A model generated the notes under the pieces. That model saw nothing but the letters and a program-made list of their open reading frames with translations. It ran no database searches and was not told where the DNA came from. Below are positions 27,734 through 36,861 of a stretch of 47,591 nucleotides of DNA, piece by piece. A program made the translations under genes and the position numbers. Source of the stretch: Bacteroidia bacterium (GTDB taxonomy: Bacteria; Bacteroidota; Bacteroidia; B-17B0; Aurantibacillaceae); contig JALOMJ010000009.1 in assembly GCA_025455485.1 (NCBI GenBank), positions 1 to 47,591 on the forward strand, read 5' to 3'. The stretch's first letter is position 1. Every line of letters begins with the position of its first letter.

Positions 27734-27997
27734 ATGCGAGTGTTTGTTTTTTTAATGTGTGTTGCTGTTCTTCTACTTCCTGCTAATCTGATTGCTCAGG
27801 GGGGCAAGCACAAGCCTGTAAAACCTGTAAAAAACGGCTGGAAAAAAAGTGGCAGTTCGTATAATCCGTATTTGAGAAAAAAGGCCAAAAACAAACCCAG
27901 CGCATTGATGGCCAAACAGGATAAAAAGGAACTTAATCGACAAAAGAAAGCGGCACGAAAACAAATGCGGCGTTCAAAGAAAAGTTTGAACCGATAA
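27734..27997 (+). CDS. Small, highly basic secreted protein
   Basis: 87 residues: signal peptide (MRVFVFLMCVAVLLLPANLIAQ, cleaved after Gln22 or nearby), then a Lys/Arg-rich mature part of about 65 residues (KHKPVKPVKNGWKKSG, NPYLRKKAKNKP, QKKAARKQMRRSKKSLNR). No domain is recognisable. A cationic, probably disordered peptide in the periplasm could bind peptidoglycan, nucleic acid or lipopolysaccharide. It lies 47 bases after the ClC gene and converges on the next minus-strand gene, 8 bases from it. Confidence 0.65.
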   Translation: MRVFVFLMCVAVLLLPANLIAQGGKHKPVKPVKNGWKKSGSSYNPYLRKKAKNKPSALMAKQDKKELNRQKKAARKQMRRSKKSLNR

Positions 27998-28005
27998 GAA
28001 AAAGT

Positions 28006-28644
28006 TTACTTGTTTTTTAATTTGCCGCTTCGCCAGGCTTCAATAAATTCGGCCCACTTTACAGGATTCAACAGGGTGAAGGAAGGTTGTTGGCCGGCCG
28101 TGTAAACCTTTGTGTAATAGGCTTGCATGGCGTATTTGTAATTCTCTGAGGCGCTTGCACCCTGGGTTCTTTCCAAAAAACTCAATTCCTCGCGCATCAA
28201 ATTCTTATCCGCGCGCTCGGCATCCGTATCACTGAGGTTAAGAGCCAAAAAAGCCCGGCGAAATTCATCTTTTGTGGGCCAGGGGTAAACATCAACGGTT
28301 TGAAGCTGCACTGTATCTTTGGTTAGCACCTGAATGGCGTAATAGTATTTGTTTTGAAGGGTATCGGCTATCTTATAATTTCTGCGTTTGTGGCTGATAG
28401 AGTAAAATTCAAGCTCATCGCCCGGATTAATGACCATGCTGAAAAAGCCGTAATAATCAGACACCACCCCGCGGTTGGTGCCTTTTACCAGAATAGATAC
28501 AAAAGGGATTGGGGTTAGACTGTCCTGATCCAAAACAACGCCTGAAAATTGTATAAAACTGTTGGCAGCTTGTTTGTTACCAGCGTTTTGCGCCGTTGCA
28601 CTGCCTAATAAAAGAAGAGCGAAAAGAAAAAAGGAAATCCTCAT
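28006..28644 (-). CDS. Exported protein with CarboxypepD-regulatory-like domain
   Basis: 212 residues from ATG 28644, which gives a clean signal peptide (MRISFFLFALLLLGSATAQ); an upstream in-frame ATG at 28680 adds 12 polar residues. Residues about 30-115 form a beta-sandwich of the carboxypeptidase regulatory-like type common in Bacteroidota: FSGVVLDQDSLTPIPFVSILVKGTNRGVVSDYYGFFSMVINPGDELEFYSI. The C-terminal half is helical and unassigned. There is no TonB-dependent barrel attached, so it is a stand-alone periplasmic or outer-membrane-associated protein. Function unknown. Confidence 0.8.
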   Translation of the reverse strand: MRISFFLFALLLLGSATAQNAGNKQAANSFIQFSGVVLDQDSLTPIPFVSILVKGTNRGVVSDYYGFFSMVINPGDELEFYSISHKRRNYKIADTLQNKYYYAIQVLTKDTVQLQTVDVYPWPTKDEFRRAFLALNLSDTDAERADKNLMREELSFLERTQGASASENYKYAMQAYYTKVYTAGQQPSFTLLNPVKWAEFIEAWRSGKLKNK

Positions 28645-28727
28645 CGACTTTAAAATTAAGGATAGTTTTTGAATCCTCATTGCATTAACATATTTTAGTT
28701 TGAGAACAAATGGCGCTAAAATTGGTT

Positions 28728-28735
28728 TAACTTTG
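28728..28735 (+). promoter_or_regulatory. -7 promoter element upstream of the outer-membrane protein gene
   Basis: TAACTTTG at 28728-28735, perfect consensus, five bases before GTG 28741. A TTG at 28700-28702 is somewhat far (25-base spacer). Confidence 0.5.
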
Positions 28736-28740
28736 TGAAC

Positions 28741-29430
28741 GTGAAGATATTTATTCTCATCAGTTTGTGGATTCAGTGCATGGTTCTGCCCCTTTATGCT
28801 CAGGTAAGGGTTATTAAGCCTGTAAAAACCAAGCCGCTTACTACCCGCTTAAGTTTTGGAGCAGGTGCGGCAGGCAGTGTGCTTTTTCTCTCACGCAATG
28901 TTAAAGAAGACAACGAAGCCTATGGGGTTCACTTGTCTATGGCCTATGGGGGTACAAAACTGTTCAGGGGAACTTTGGAATACACCCGCTACCAAACCAT
29001 TGACATTGCGCCCACCTGGTACAATGTAAACGCCAGTACAGTTGAAATGAACATGCACATCATTGCCAGGTTCAGTGAGGGAAAGGCCATTTTTTATCCC
29101 GTATTTGGATTCTCGTACAATGTTTTTTCGGGATTTTATACCGGCGTGAGGGATTATTTAAATTTGAATACACTTTACGAAGACAACTCGGATGTAGTAA
29201 CCAATTGGTGGGGAATAAACGCGGGCGCTGGGTACGAATACTTTTTTAAGAGGTTTAGTTTTTTTGCTGATTACAAAATGCGCATGGGTGTTTCCGAAGG
29301 ATACGACGAATTTAATATTCTTGATGTTTGTCTGAGTGCAGGCTTAAGAATTAATCTGAAAGTACCTAGTGTTTATGGCTTGTATAGAGGTACCAGAAGC
29401 AGATACACCTTAAAAACAGAATCCAATTAA
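28741..29430 (+). CDS. Outer-membrane beta-barrel protein
   Basis: About 229 residues: signal peptide ending in PLYAQ and a barrel of alternating aromatic strands (for example LSMAYGGTKLFRGTLEYTRYQ, GKAIFYPVFGFSYNVFSGFYTGV, GAGYEYFFKRFSFFADYKMRMGV, LSAGLRINLK). Only GTG starts are available (28735 or 28741); the first is within the -7 box, so 28741 is preferred. Size fits a small 8-10 strand porin-like barrel. It is followed after 13 bases by a cation:proton antiporter gene and may share a transcript with it. Ligand unknown. Confidence 0.75.
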   Translation: MKIFILISLWIQCMVLPLYAQVRVIKPVKTKPLTTRLSFGAGAAGSVLFLSRNVKEDNEAYGVHLSMAYGGTKLFRGTLEYTRYQTIDIAPTWYNVNASTVEMNMHIIARFSEGKAIFYPVFGFSYNVFSGFYTGVRDYLNLNTLYEDNSDVVTNWWGINAGAGYEYFFKRFSFFADYKMRMGVSEGYDEFNILDVCLSAGLRINLKVPSVYGLYRGTRSRYTLKTESN

Positions 29431-29443
29431 TTGCTGTTAAGCC

Positions 29444-31606
29444 ATGACCACAGTTCAAGATTATCTTTTCAGGCTAAATCATTTTTTTAACACGCATTTT
29501 CCTTTAAACAATTCGGTACTGATTCTCGCACTTACATTACTCATTATTTTGTTTTCTCCCTTGTTGGCAAAACGATTGAGGGTTCCAAGCATCATAGGTT
29601 TAATTATGGCCGGGATTGTGATAGGTCCAAATACGCTTCACATCATTGAATCTACAGACAGTTTTGAGTTGCTTTCTAAAACCGGGCTGTTGTACATTAT
29701 GTTTTTGGCCGGATTGGAAATCGACATGCAGGAATTTGAGTACAACCGTAAAAAAAGTATTGTGTTTGGTTCACTAACGTTCTTTATTCCAATTATTATT
29801 GGTTTTGTGGTTTGTGTTTATGTGTTTCAGTTTAGTTTTTGGCCCGCCTTGTTATTGGCCAGCATGTTCAGTACACACACACTATTAAGTTACCCCATTG
29901 TCAGCAACATGGGTATCGTAAAAAACAAAGCCGTTCAGGTAGCTTTTGGCGGCACCATCATTACCGATACGGCTGTGCTGGTGCTTTTGGCCATTATTAC
30001 AAATTCTGTGGTGGGCGATACCTCCGGATTGTTTGTCGTAAAGATCTTGCTTTCGCTCTCCCTGCTTGGGTTCTCTACCCTATACTTATTGCCCAGAGTA
30101 AGTCGGTGGTTTTTCAGAAACATAGAGGCGCAGGCTAGTTCTCAATACATTTATGTGTTGGCCATGGTGTTTACTTCGGGATTTTTAAGTGAATTGGCCG
30201 GTGTAGAACCTATTATTGGCGCATTTTTGGCCGGTTTGGGATTGAACAAGGTGATACCACACAACGGTATTCTTATGAACCGAATCATTTTTATAGGAAA
30301 CACTTTGTTTATTCCTTTTTTCCTCATCAGCGCCGGCATGTTGGTAGATTTGGCTTTGTTTTTTAAAGGCTATACGGCATTAGCTTTCGCTGGCATACTA
30401 TCTCTAGTTGGATTGGTAACAAAATACATCGCAGCCGACATTACTGCCCGCATATACAAGTATTCGAAAAACGAAAGAAATATCTTGTTCGGATTAAGTG
30501 TTTCTCATGCTGCAGCTACGCTGGCCATTATTAAAGTGGGGTTTGATATTGAATTGTTCGACCAAAACGTGATCAACGGCACCATTATCTTGATATTGGT
30601 ATCCTGTTTGGCCAGTTCATTTGTTACAGAGAAGGCGGCGCGTAACATTGCTATTGTTGAAAAAGATGTAGTGAAACGCGGAAGCGAAAAGCCGGAGCGT
30701 ATTTTGATTCCTGTGAGCAACCCCGAAAACATACAACGTTTGATTGATCTGGCACTCTTGCTAAAAGATCAAAAGTCGATAGAACCCATCTACCCGCTTT
30801 CTATTGTTGAAGATGATGCAGATGCTGATGAAAAAATCAACCTCGTCCGGCGCGTGATTGAAGGCGTTACCGAACAAATAGCCAGCGGCGACAAAAGGGT
30901 AGAAGTGCTTAAAAAAGTAGATTTAAGCATTGTGGATGGCATCATCAGAACAGCCAAGGCCTATAATATTTCTGATATCATCATTTCTTATAAATCCAAT
31001 CCCGGGACCTCCAACCTCATTTTTGGTAACATGGCCGAAAACCTTTTGGCTAAATCTAAACAAGCCCTTATTATTTCTAAAGTGCTGCAGCCCATCAATA
31101 CGTTTCAGCGCGTGATTGTTTTGCTTACGCCAAATGCTGAAAAGGAAACCGGCTTTGCCCACGCAGTAGATAAAATTAATGCCCTGCTAAAACAAACCGG
31201 AAATAAAATCCTTATGTACGGAACACAATCTACCATTGCAGGGTTTACTCTGGCGGTAAACGATACCAAGAAGAATTTCTATAAATACATGACGGTTGAT
31301 TCATTTGAGGATTTTCAACCCATTCTCGAATTAAAAACCGACGATTTGTTTGTGTTTTTAAGTTCCAGAAGTCAAACCCTGAGCTACGATTTTCATGTAG
31401 ACGATATGCCTAAATTTTTAAACAAAACCTCTGAATTTACCAGCTTTGTTGTGTTTTACCCTTCGCTTTCCAAAGTGCTTCAGGATGGGGGCATCAGCGA
31501 CATTACCACCACAAAAATTGGTAAGAATTACGAGAAAGTAAAACACCTCACAGGCAGGGTGGCCGGCAAATTTAAAAAAGAGGATAAGGAGCAGGATAAC
31601 AGTTAG
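29444..31606 (+). CDS. CPA2-type cation:proton antiporter with C-terminal Usp-like domain
   Basis: 720 residues. The first ~400 form about 12 transmembrane helices of the Kef/NapA (CPA2) exchanger fold, with RLRVPSIIGLIMAGIVIGP at the start, GLLYIMFLAGLEIDMQEF, and GAFLAGLGLNKVIP, which are typical family signatures. The remaining cytoplasmic part (about 415-690) reads as Usp-like alpha/beta sequence (RILIPVSNPENIQRLIDLALLL; SDIIISYKSNPGTSNLIFG) rather than a TrkA-N/RCK domain. It exchanges Na+ or K+ for protons to control cytoplasmic pH and salt. The specific ion is not readable. Confidence 0.88.
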   Translation: MTTVQDYLFRLNHFFNTHFPLNNSVLILALTLLIILFSPLLAKRLRVPSIIGLIMAGIVIGPNTLHIIESTDSFELLSKTGLLYIMFLAGLEIDMQEFEYNRKKSIVFGSLTFFIPIIIGFVVCVYVFQFSFWPALLLASMFSTHTLLSYPIVSNMGIVKNKAVQVAFGGTIITDTAVLVLLAIITNSVVGDTSGLFVVKILLSLSLLGFSTLYLLPRVSRWFFRNIEAQASSQYIYVLAMVFTSGFLSELAGVEPIIGAFLAGLGLNKVIPHNGILMNRIIFIGNTLFIPFFLISAGMLVDLALFFKGYTALAFAGILSLVGLVTKYIAADITARIYKYSKNERNILFGLSVSHAAATLAIIKVGFDIELFDQNVINGTIILILVSCLASSFVTEKAARNIAIVEKDVVKRGSEKPERILIPVSNPENIQRLIDLALLLKDQKSIEPIYPLSIVEDDADADEKINLVRRVIEGVTEQIASGDKRVEVLKKVDLSIVDGIIRTAKAYNISDIIISYKSNPGTSNLIFGNMAENLLAKSKQALIISKVLQPINTFQRVIVLLTPNAEKETGFAHAVDKINALLKQTGNKILMYGTQSTIAGFTLAVNDTKKNFYKYMTVDSFEDFQPILELKTDDLFVFLSSRSQTLSYDFHVDDMPKFLNKTSEFTSFVVFYPSLSKVLQDGGISDITTTKIGKNYEKVKHLTGRVAGKFKKEDKEQDNS

Positions 31607-31643
31607 TTAAAATCAAAAAAAATGATGATATTGCACGTTCGTC

Positions 31644-32336
31644 ATGAATTTCGATTACACGTTTATCACTGTTTGGGGTTTCATTCTGTTTGAACCCATG
31701 GTTATTGTTACCAATTTAATCCTGTTTGCATCGGCTTTGTATTATTTTAAACAACTTTGGTCATATAACCACAGGTATTCACGCCAAAAAGCTCTGTTTA
31801 TTCTCATGATTGGCATTAGCGGTATTTTTGGTAGTATAGCCCACGCCGTTCACTTTCAATTGGGACAAACGTTTTTTAATACGGTGTTGTTTTTGATGAA
31901 CAGCCTGAGTCTTTTGTCTATTCTGTTTTGTTTTTCAGGGGCCTATTATTACCTCTCCCGGGAAAATGGAGCAAAAAAATGGGTCAACATCCTTGTTTGG
32001 CTTTGGGTAGTGGCCCTGTTAATCATTACGTTTATTCAAAATGAATTTGTGCTGGTGAAAATTCATGCCGGCATCGTATTGGTGTTCTCCCTAATAGTTT
32101 ATTCGCTTTATCATACCCGAAAAGATCCGGGCAGCAAATACATTGTTTCGGGTATTTTAGTGGCTTTTCTTTCAATCATCACGCATAGTCTCAGAATTAA
32201 TCTTCACGAATGGTTCAATTACAAAGACATTTCTCATGTTATTATGATTGCCTCTTTGTATTTAATTTATAAAGGTGTAGACCTTAACAGTGAAAATTTA
32301 CTGTCTGAAGTGCCGATTGAAGTTGCCAAAGCTTAA
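31644..32336 (+). CDS. Seven-helix membrane protein of unknown function
   Basis: 230 residues with seven hydrophobic segments. Polar residues inside or near segments: GSIAHAVHF in the second, and LHEWFNYKDISHVIMIASLYLIYKG near the end. The Ser/His in the second helix and His residues in the last helix recall CREST-type membrane hydrolases (alkaline ceramidase, PAQR, Per1), but the spacing is not exact, so this is only a possible relationship. It follows the antiporter gene by 37 bases and its stop overlaps the tamB stop on the other strand by 4 bases. Confidence 0.75.
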   Translation: MNFDYTFITVWGFILFEPMVIVTNLILFASALYYFKQLWSYNHRYSRQKALFILMIGISGIFGSIAHAVHFQLGQTFFNTVLFLMNSLSLLSILFCFSGAYYYLSRENGAKKWVNILVWLWVVALLIITFIQNEFVLVKIHAGIVLVFSLIVYSLYHTRKDPGSKYIVSGILVAFLSIITHSLRINLHEWFNYKDISHVIMIASLYLIYKGVDLNSENLLSEVPIEVAKA

Positions 32337-35300
32337 GGTTTAGTTGCCTTTTTATTTTTTCCGGACTTTTTCATGTAATAGTCCATCAACTCCTTAAACG
32401 TATTAAATTCTTCCCGGTAAAACACGCCAATGCCCTGTGTATAAGGGCCGCCAAGAATGGTTACTTGGGTATTATCATTGGTTTGATTGAATACTTTCAT
32501 TCTGTAGCGGCCATCCTCTGATAGCTTATATTCCACAATCACATCTCCAATCAAGCCTGATGAATTGCTGTTAGGATTTGAATTCACACCAAAATTTCCA
32601 TCTACAGTGATACGGTTATTCATAAATTGTTTACTGAGGGCCACATCAAATTCTTCGCCGGTGTAAGAGGTGCCTGGTCGGTAATTTACACCTACTTGCA
32701 TGTCCGAAATACCGGTAAGATTGCCAAAATACGAGTTAATAAATTCGCTGGCCCTGTTGCTCAGCATTTCGCTCCCTGTAGCCGCAGCAGCACTTCCAGC
32801 AGAAACGCCCCCGCCCTGCGATGTGTAAATCTGAGGGACGGAAAAACTTCTGAATAATAAAAATGAAAACACCTGACGGTTCAATTCTGCCTCATCACTC
32901 AGTACATTGTCTATTCTGGCCATTGCAGTTGGTTCAAGGTTCGGGACGTCTATTTTAAAATTAATGTTTGGTGTTGCCAGTTTACCCGATATCAGCAGCC
33001 TGCAATCAACCGGTTGACGGGCACCGTAAAGACCTGTTGTATCATTCAGCAGAGGTGCCACAGAAGCCCTCTGTCTGTAACGGGTTGAGACATCTATTTC
33101 CGCATTCATTGGGTCGCCGCTCCAGGTAATGTGACTGCCAGCATCAATCTCAAACTTTTTATTGATAAGTGTTTTTAAAGTGAACAGATATTCTCCTTCG
33201 GTAATAATGTAGTCTCCCAGCATATCAAACTTGCCGAGTGTATTGATGTTTAAATCAAGGTTACCCTGGCCTTGCACATTTAGTATATCCCCTGTTTTTC
33301 TGTCCATCAATATGCTTAGCTGGGCTTCAGGACTTATTTTAAGGTTCATGTCGAGGTTAAAGCCGGTGAGCACATTTTCTTTTTTCCTTTTTAACGTGTC
33401 TTTTACAACAAAGTGTATGTATCCATCGTCGCTGAGTTCTGCGGGGCCGTCAAGGGGCAGTACAAACTTTGTGTTTTTTTCCACGCTGGTGTTGATTTCC
33501 ATGTTGAGATTGTTCACGTATCCATATATACCAAGGTTGCCGGAGCCGAATACCTTACCAAAATAGTACGGGTTATCGTTTTCAGTGGTGTTTAGTGCCA
33601 GCATGTTTTTATAGTTCAAATCATAATCCAGCCGGATGTTCTCAAAATTATCGTGAAAAATATTTCCGTTTAAGGTGCCTACAACGGGCGATTTCATGCT
33701 ACGGTCGCGCAAAAGCAGGTCAGAAAATCGAATTTGATCCGGCATAATCTCAATTTCACCGGTTACAAAGTAGGTTACTCCCGTGTAATCTACTTTTATG
33801 TTAGATTGAAATAGATTGAGTTTACTGTCAATTTTTATGTGCTTAGGGTTTCCGTGTACATGTCCCAGACCTTTTACAAAGCCATTGTTAATGGTTAGAA
33901 TGTCTTTCAGCAAGGGGTTAAGTAAGCGCAGATTGGCAGTGTTCGCAATAAAATCAATATCAATGGCTTCTTCACGACCATCCAGAAAGTAATCACCACT
34001 AAATGTAATGTCTTCCAATTTGCCGCCTAAGAACTCTCCCAGCCCCAGGGATGTTTGCCCTTTTAGTTTGATAAATTTTCCGGCATTATCATAATTGGTT
34101 TTCAGTACCACCTCGCCCAAGGCGTTATCATTGAGTTTAAAATTTTTCACCCCAACATTTCCTCTGAACACAAACACTTTATTTGGGTTTGAAAATACCA
34201 TCTCCCCATTCAGCAAACCATTAAATTTCAGTCCAAATAAACGCAGGATGGGATTAAACGAACTCATGTCTACAGCTTTTGTGTTTACAACCAAACTATC
34301 AGATTCAGAAGTGGTGTAGTTGCCGGAAATGCTTATTTCCTGTTCGGCATTGTTCAGCACTAATGGTTCAACACGTAAACTCCCGTCGTTTAACCACGCG
34401 ATGAGGCTTGGGGATTTCAGCTTCCAGTTATTAAATGCGTTTTTTATTTCAATGGTGTCGCAACGAATGTCAAATGATTTGGGATTAAAGCTTAAACCGC
34501 CTTTTAATTTACCGAAATTTGGAAGTGTGTCTTGGTTGTTCCAGGCTAAACTGTAATTTATGTTTTTATCATTGGAAGAAATAAGCAGGTTCATTTGATT
34601 TACCAGATTGGAATCGTTTAAGGTAATGGACCGGGTGCTGATGTTGGCATTTAAATTTTGCCCCGATTCATTCGCTTGTAATTGAGTACCGTAGAAAGTA
34701 AAATCCTGATAAGAGAATACAGGAAAGTTACCGCTCAGATCAAATTTACTTTTACCGGCATCAAAAAGTAATTCAATTTTTGAATCCCGGCTGAACATGT
34801 AATCATTTAAAAACACATCGTGAATGGTGTTAAAATTTTTGATGTTTATTTTCAAAGCCAAAGAATCCCTATAGGCAGTGGGTTGAATGGGTTGTTTGAA
34901 AAAAGTTGGATAATAGGTATACATAAAACTTTGAAATACTCCCGGAAGAAGGCCAAGAGCATACCTGCCGCTGAGTGAAGCGTTTAAATAGTCTGAATTA
35001 AGGGTGATGTTTTTATTCGCTGTTTCCTGATCTAAATTAAGATCGAAATTAGACAACTTGTATCTTTTACCTTTGGCATTATAGACCAGATTATCCAAAT
35101 GTATTTGTCCGCTGAGATCGTCAATGGAATTGCCTCTGGTATCAATCAGCACCTGAGCCGAAATGATGCCACTGTCTTTCATGGTAAAAAAATGAAGAGC
35201 GCTTAAGTTTAGCCGGTTAATGGTAGAGATAAATGCAAGGTCCGGCACTTTTTTATTAAAATCAATAGAGCCGTTAAAATCAAAATTGAAGTTGCTGTCG

Positions 35301-36811
35301 AGGCTGTTCATCAGGCCATTGAAAAGTTTGTTTTCAAGATGGCCCTTTACAGAAATGTCTTTGTAGTTGTAGTTATTATAGGAGAGGTTGTTTATTTCAA
35401 AATTGAATCCGGCTGCTATTGAATTTAAATCACTCCCGCTGCCGTCAAGATCACCGCTCATGCTTAAGGAACCTAAAGCCTCTACTCCAAGGAGTTTTCC
35501 GATATCAAATTGGTCGGTACTTATTTTTCCGTGGTATTCAATGTCGTTTTGTTTTTCTCTTATTTGTAAACTCAGGCGGGTGTTTGCTTTACCAATAGCA
35601 GTTGTAAATTTGCCATGGGTTGTAAAGTCTGAGAAAAAGCCGTCGAATTTTCCCGAGAAACTGATTGGGCCAAGGATTTTGATTTGTTCGGGAATCGGCA
35701 AAGGTTTGGCAGACTGAAAGGGGTAAGATGGAATGTTTACCAAATCCTTGTAATGCGTACTAAACTCATTTGCATCGAGGTGAATGAAGCTGGTTTCAAT
35801 TTCGGGCAGCCCCTGTATGGAAAGGTAGCCCTTGTAACGTGTGTAGTCTCCAAGTAAAATGCGCATCTCAGACAGTCGAAGGTTATTTACCGTTCCCTTT
35901 ACTTTACCTGAAAGGTTTACTATTTGGTTCAGGCCGTCCAGTTCTTTGGCGAAAAAGGCAAGGTCGCTGGTGGTCACCTTGCTGGAGTCTTCTAATGCAC
36001 AATTCATTTCCACTTTATAAATAAAATCAGCGTAATCATCCCATTGCTGATGATTAAACGCAATTTTGCCTTTTATAAAAGTGTTCACCGTGCGAAGTCT
36101 TAGTTGTTCGGCAAGAAGATGCGTGGCATTTAACGTCACTTTTGCGCTGAGATCCTTCAGTTTGAATCCGCTTTTTTCATGAAAGGACAAGCCTTGTACT
36201 TCTGCACGAATACTATCGCCTGAAAAATCAATGTTTTTAAAGTGTCCCTTTAATCGGGTAATACTCAGGTTATCATAATCAATATGTTTGCTATCATAAC
36301 TGCTATCCCGCTCATCCTTGTAAGTAAATGCAATGTTGTTGAGCTCAAGTTCTCCCGGAGAAAACTTCCAGTTCGAAGGTTGTTTTGGCAGGGTGTCTTC
36401 AGTTGAAAAATACCGTATGATAAAGTCTGAATTTATGTTGTTTTCATTTTTATAATACAAGAGTTTAATAGTGGCATTGCTTAATGTGGTTTGTTTTAAT
36501 TCCAGGATCTGATCCCTGAGATTAAACATCCTGATGTTCACTTCAATGTTACCTTTAAATAAGGTATCGTGGTGTAAGTCATAAATCAAAACCTTTTGCA
36601 ATTCAAGGGATGTAAAGAAATTGATTTTTGCATAGGGGATTTCAACGCTTGTTCCCAGTTCCTTGCTTAAATAAGCACCGGTTTTTTTGCCCAGCCAGCT
36701 TTGAAAGGTGTAGGATTGTAAGGCCAAAAGCAAAGCGAAGGAGAGGAGAACCAAACCCACAAAAACAGAGGCTAAAGAATTGAGGAATATTCTTGTAATT
36801 TTATGCGCCAT
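32333..36811 (-). CDS. tamB: TamB/DUF490-family envelope translocation protein
   Basis: 1492 residues: an N-terminal signal anchor (about 8-30), a very long repetitive beta-rich body with many short GxxxLxxL-type strands, and the C-terminal TamB domain (about 1100-1480) with segments such as GQGNLDLNINTLGKFDMLGDY and EYLFTLKTLINKKFEIDAGS. TamB-like (AsmA superfamily) proteins span the periplasm as a hydrophobic groove and are implicated in phospholipid transport to, or protein insertion into, the outer membrane. The gene is divergent from tsaD with 50 bases between. A TamA-like barrel partner is not nearby. Confidence 0.92.
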   Translation of the reverse strand: MAHKITRIFLNSLASVFVGLVLLSFALLLALQSYTFQSWLGKKTGAYLSKELGTSVEIPYAKINFFTSLELQKVLIYDLHHDTLFKGNIEVNIRMFNLRDQILELKQTTLSNATIKLLYYKNENNINSDFIIRYFSTEDTLPKQPSNWKFSPGELELNNIAFTYKDERDSSYDSKHIDYDNLSITRLKGHFKNIDFSGDSIRAEVQGLSFHEKSGFKLKDLSAKVTLNATHLLAEQLRLRTVNTFIKGKIAFNHQQWDDYADFIYKVEMNCALEDSSKVTTSDLAFFAKELDGLNQIVNLSGKVKGTVNNLRLSEMRILLGDYTRYKGYLSIQGLPEIETSFIHLDANEFSTHYKDLVNIPSYPFQSAKPLPIPEQIKILGPISFSGKFDGFFSDFTTHGKFTTAIGKANTRLSLQIREKQNDIEYHGKISTDQFDIGKLLGVEALGSLSMSGDLDGSGSDLNSIAAGFNFEINNLSYNNYNYKDISVKGHLENKLFNGLMNSLDSNFNFDFNGSIDFNKKVPDLAFISTINRLNLSALHFFTMKDSGIISAQVLIDTRGNSIDDLSGQIHLDNLVYNAKGKRYKLSNFDLNLDQETANKNITLNSDYLNASLSGRYALGLLPGVFQSFMYTYYPTFFKQPIQPTAYRDSLALKINIKNFNTIHDVFLNDYMFSRDSKIELLFDAGKSKFDLSGNFPVFSYQDFTFYGTQLQANESGQNLNANISTRSITLNDSNLVNQMNLLISSNDKNINYSLAWNNQDTLPNFGKLKGGLSFNPKSFDIRCDTIEIKNAFNNWKLKSPSLIAWLNDGSLRVEPLVLNNAEQEISISGNYTTSESDSLVVNTKAVDMSSFNPILRLFGLKFNGLLNGEMVFSNPNKVFVFRGNVGVKNFKLNDNALGEVVLKTNYDNAGKFIKLKGQTSLGLGEFLGGKLEDITFSGDYFLDGREEAIDIDFIANTANLRLLNPLLKDILTINNGFVKGLGHVHGNPKHIKIDSKLNLFQSNIKVDYTGVTYFVTGEIEIMPDQIRFSDLLLRDRSMKSPVVGTLNGNIFHDNFENIRLDYDLNYKNMLALNTTENDNPYYFGKVFGSGNLGIYGYVNNLNMEINTSVEKNTKFVLPLDGPAELSDDGYIHFVVKDTLKRKKENVLTGFNLDMNLKISPEAQLSILMDRKTGDILNVQGQGNLDLNINTLGKFDMLGDYIITEGEYLFTLKTLINKKFEIDAGSHITWSGDPMNAEIDVSTRYRQRASVAPLLNDTTGLYGARQPVDCRLLISGKLATPNINFKIDVPNLEPTAMARIDNVLSDEAELNRQVFSFLLFRSFSVPQIYTSQGGGVSAGSAAAATGSEMLSNRASEFINSYFGNLTGISDMQVGVNYRPGTSYTGEEFDVALSKQFMNNRITVDGNFGVNSNPNSNSSGLIGDVIVEYKLSEDGRYRMKVFNQTNDNTQVTILGGPYTQGIGVFYREEFNTFKELMDYYMKKSGKNKKATKP

Positions 36812-36821
36812 TTTGTCCCTT

Positions 36822-36829
36822 TAAAGATA
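36822..36829 (-). promoter_or_regulatory. Weak -7 element for tamB
   Basis: Minus strand TATCTTTA, one mismatch to TAnnTTTG, 10 bases before the tamB ATG. No -33 TTG was found. The same octamer lies upstream of the pfkB-type gene at 43738-43745. Confidence 0.3.
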
Positions 36830-36861
36830 GAGTAAAATCGCTGCAGCCAGGAAACCCGATT

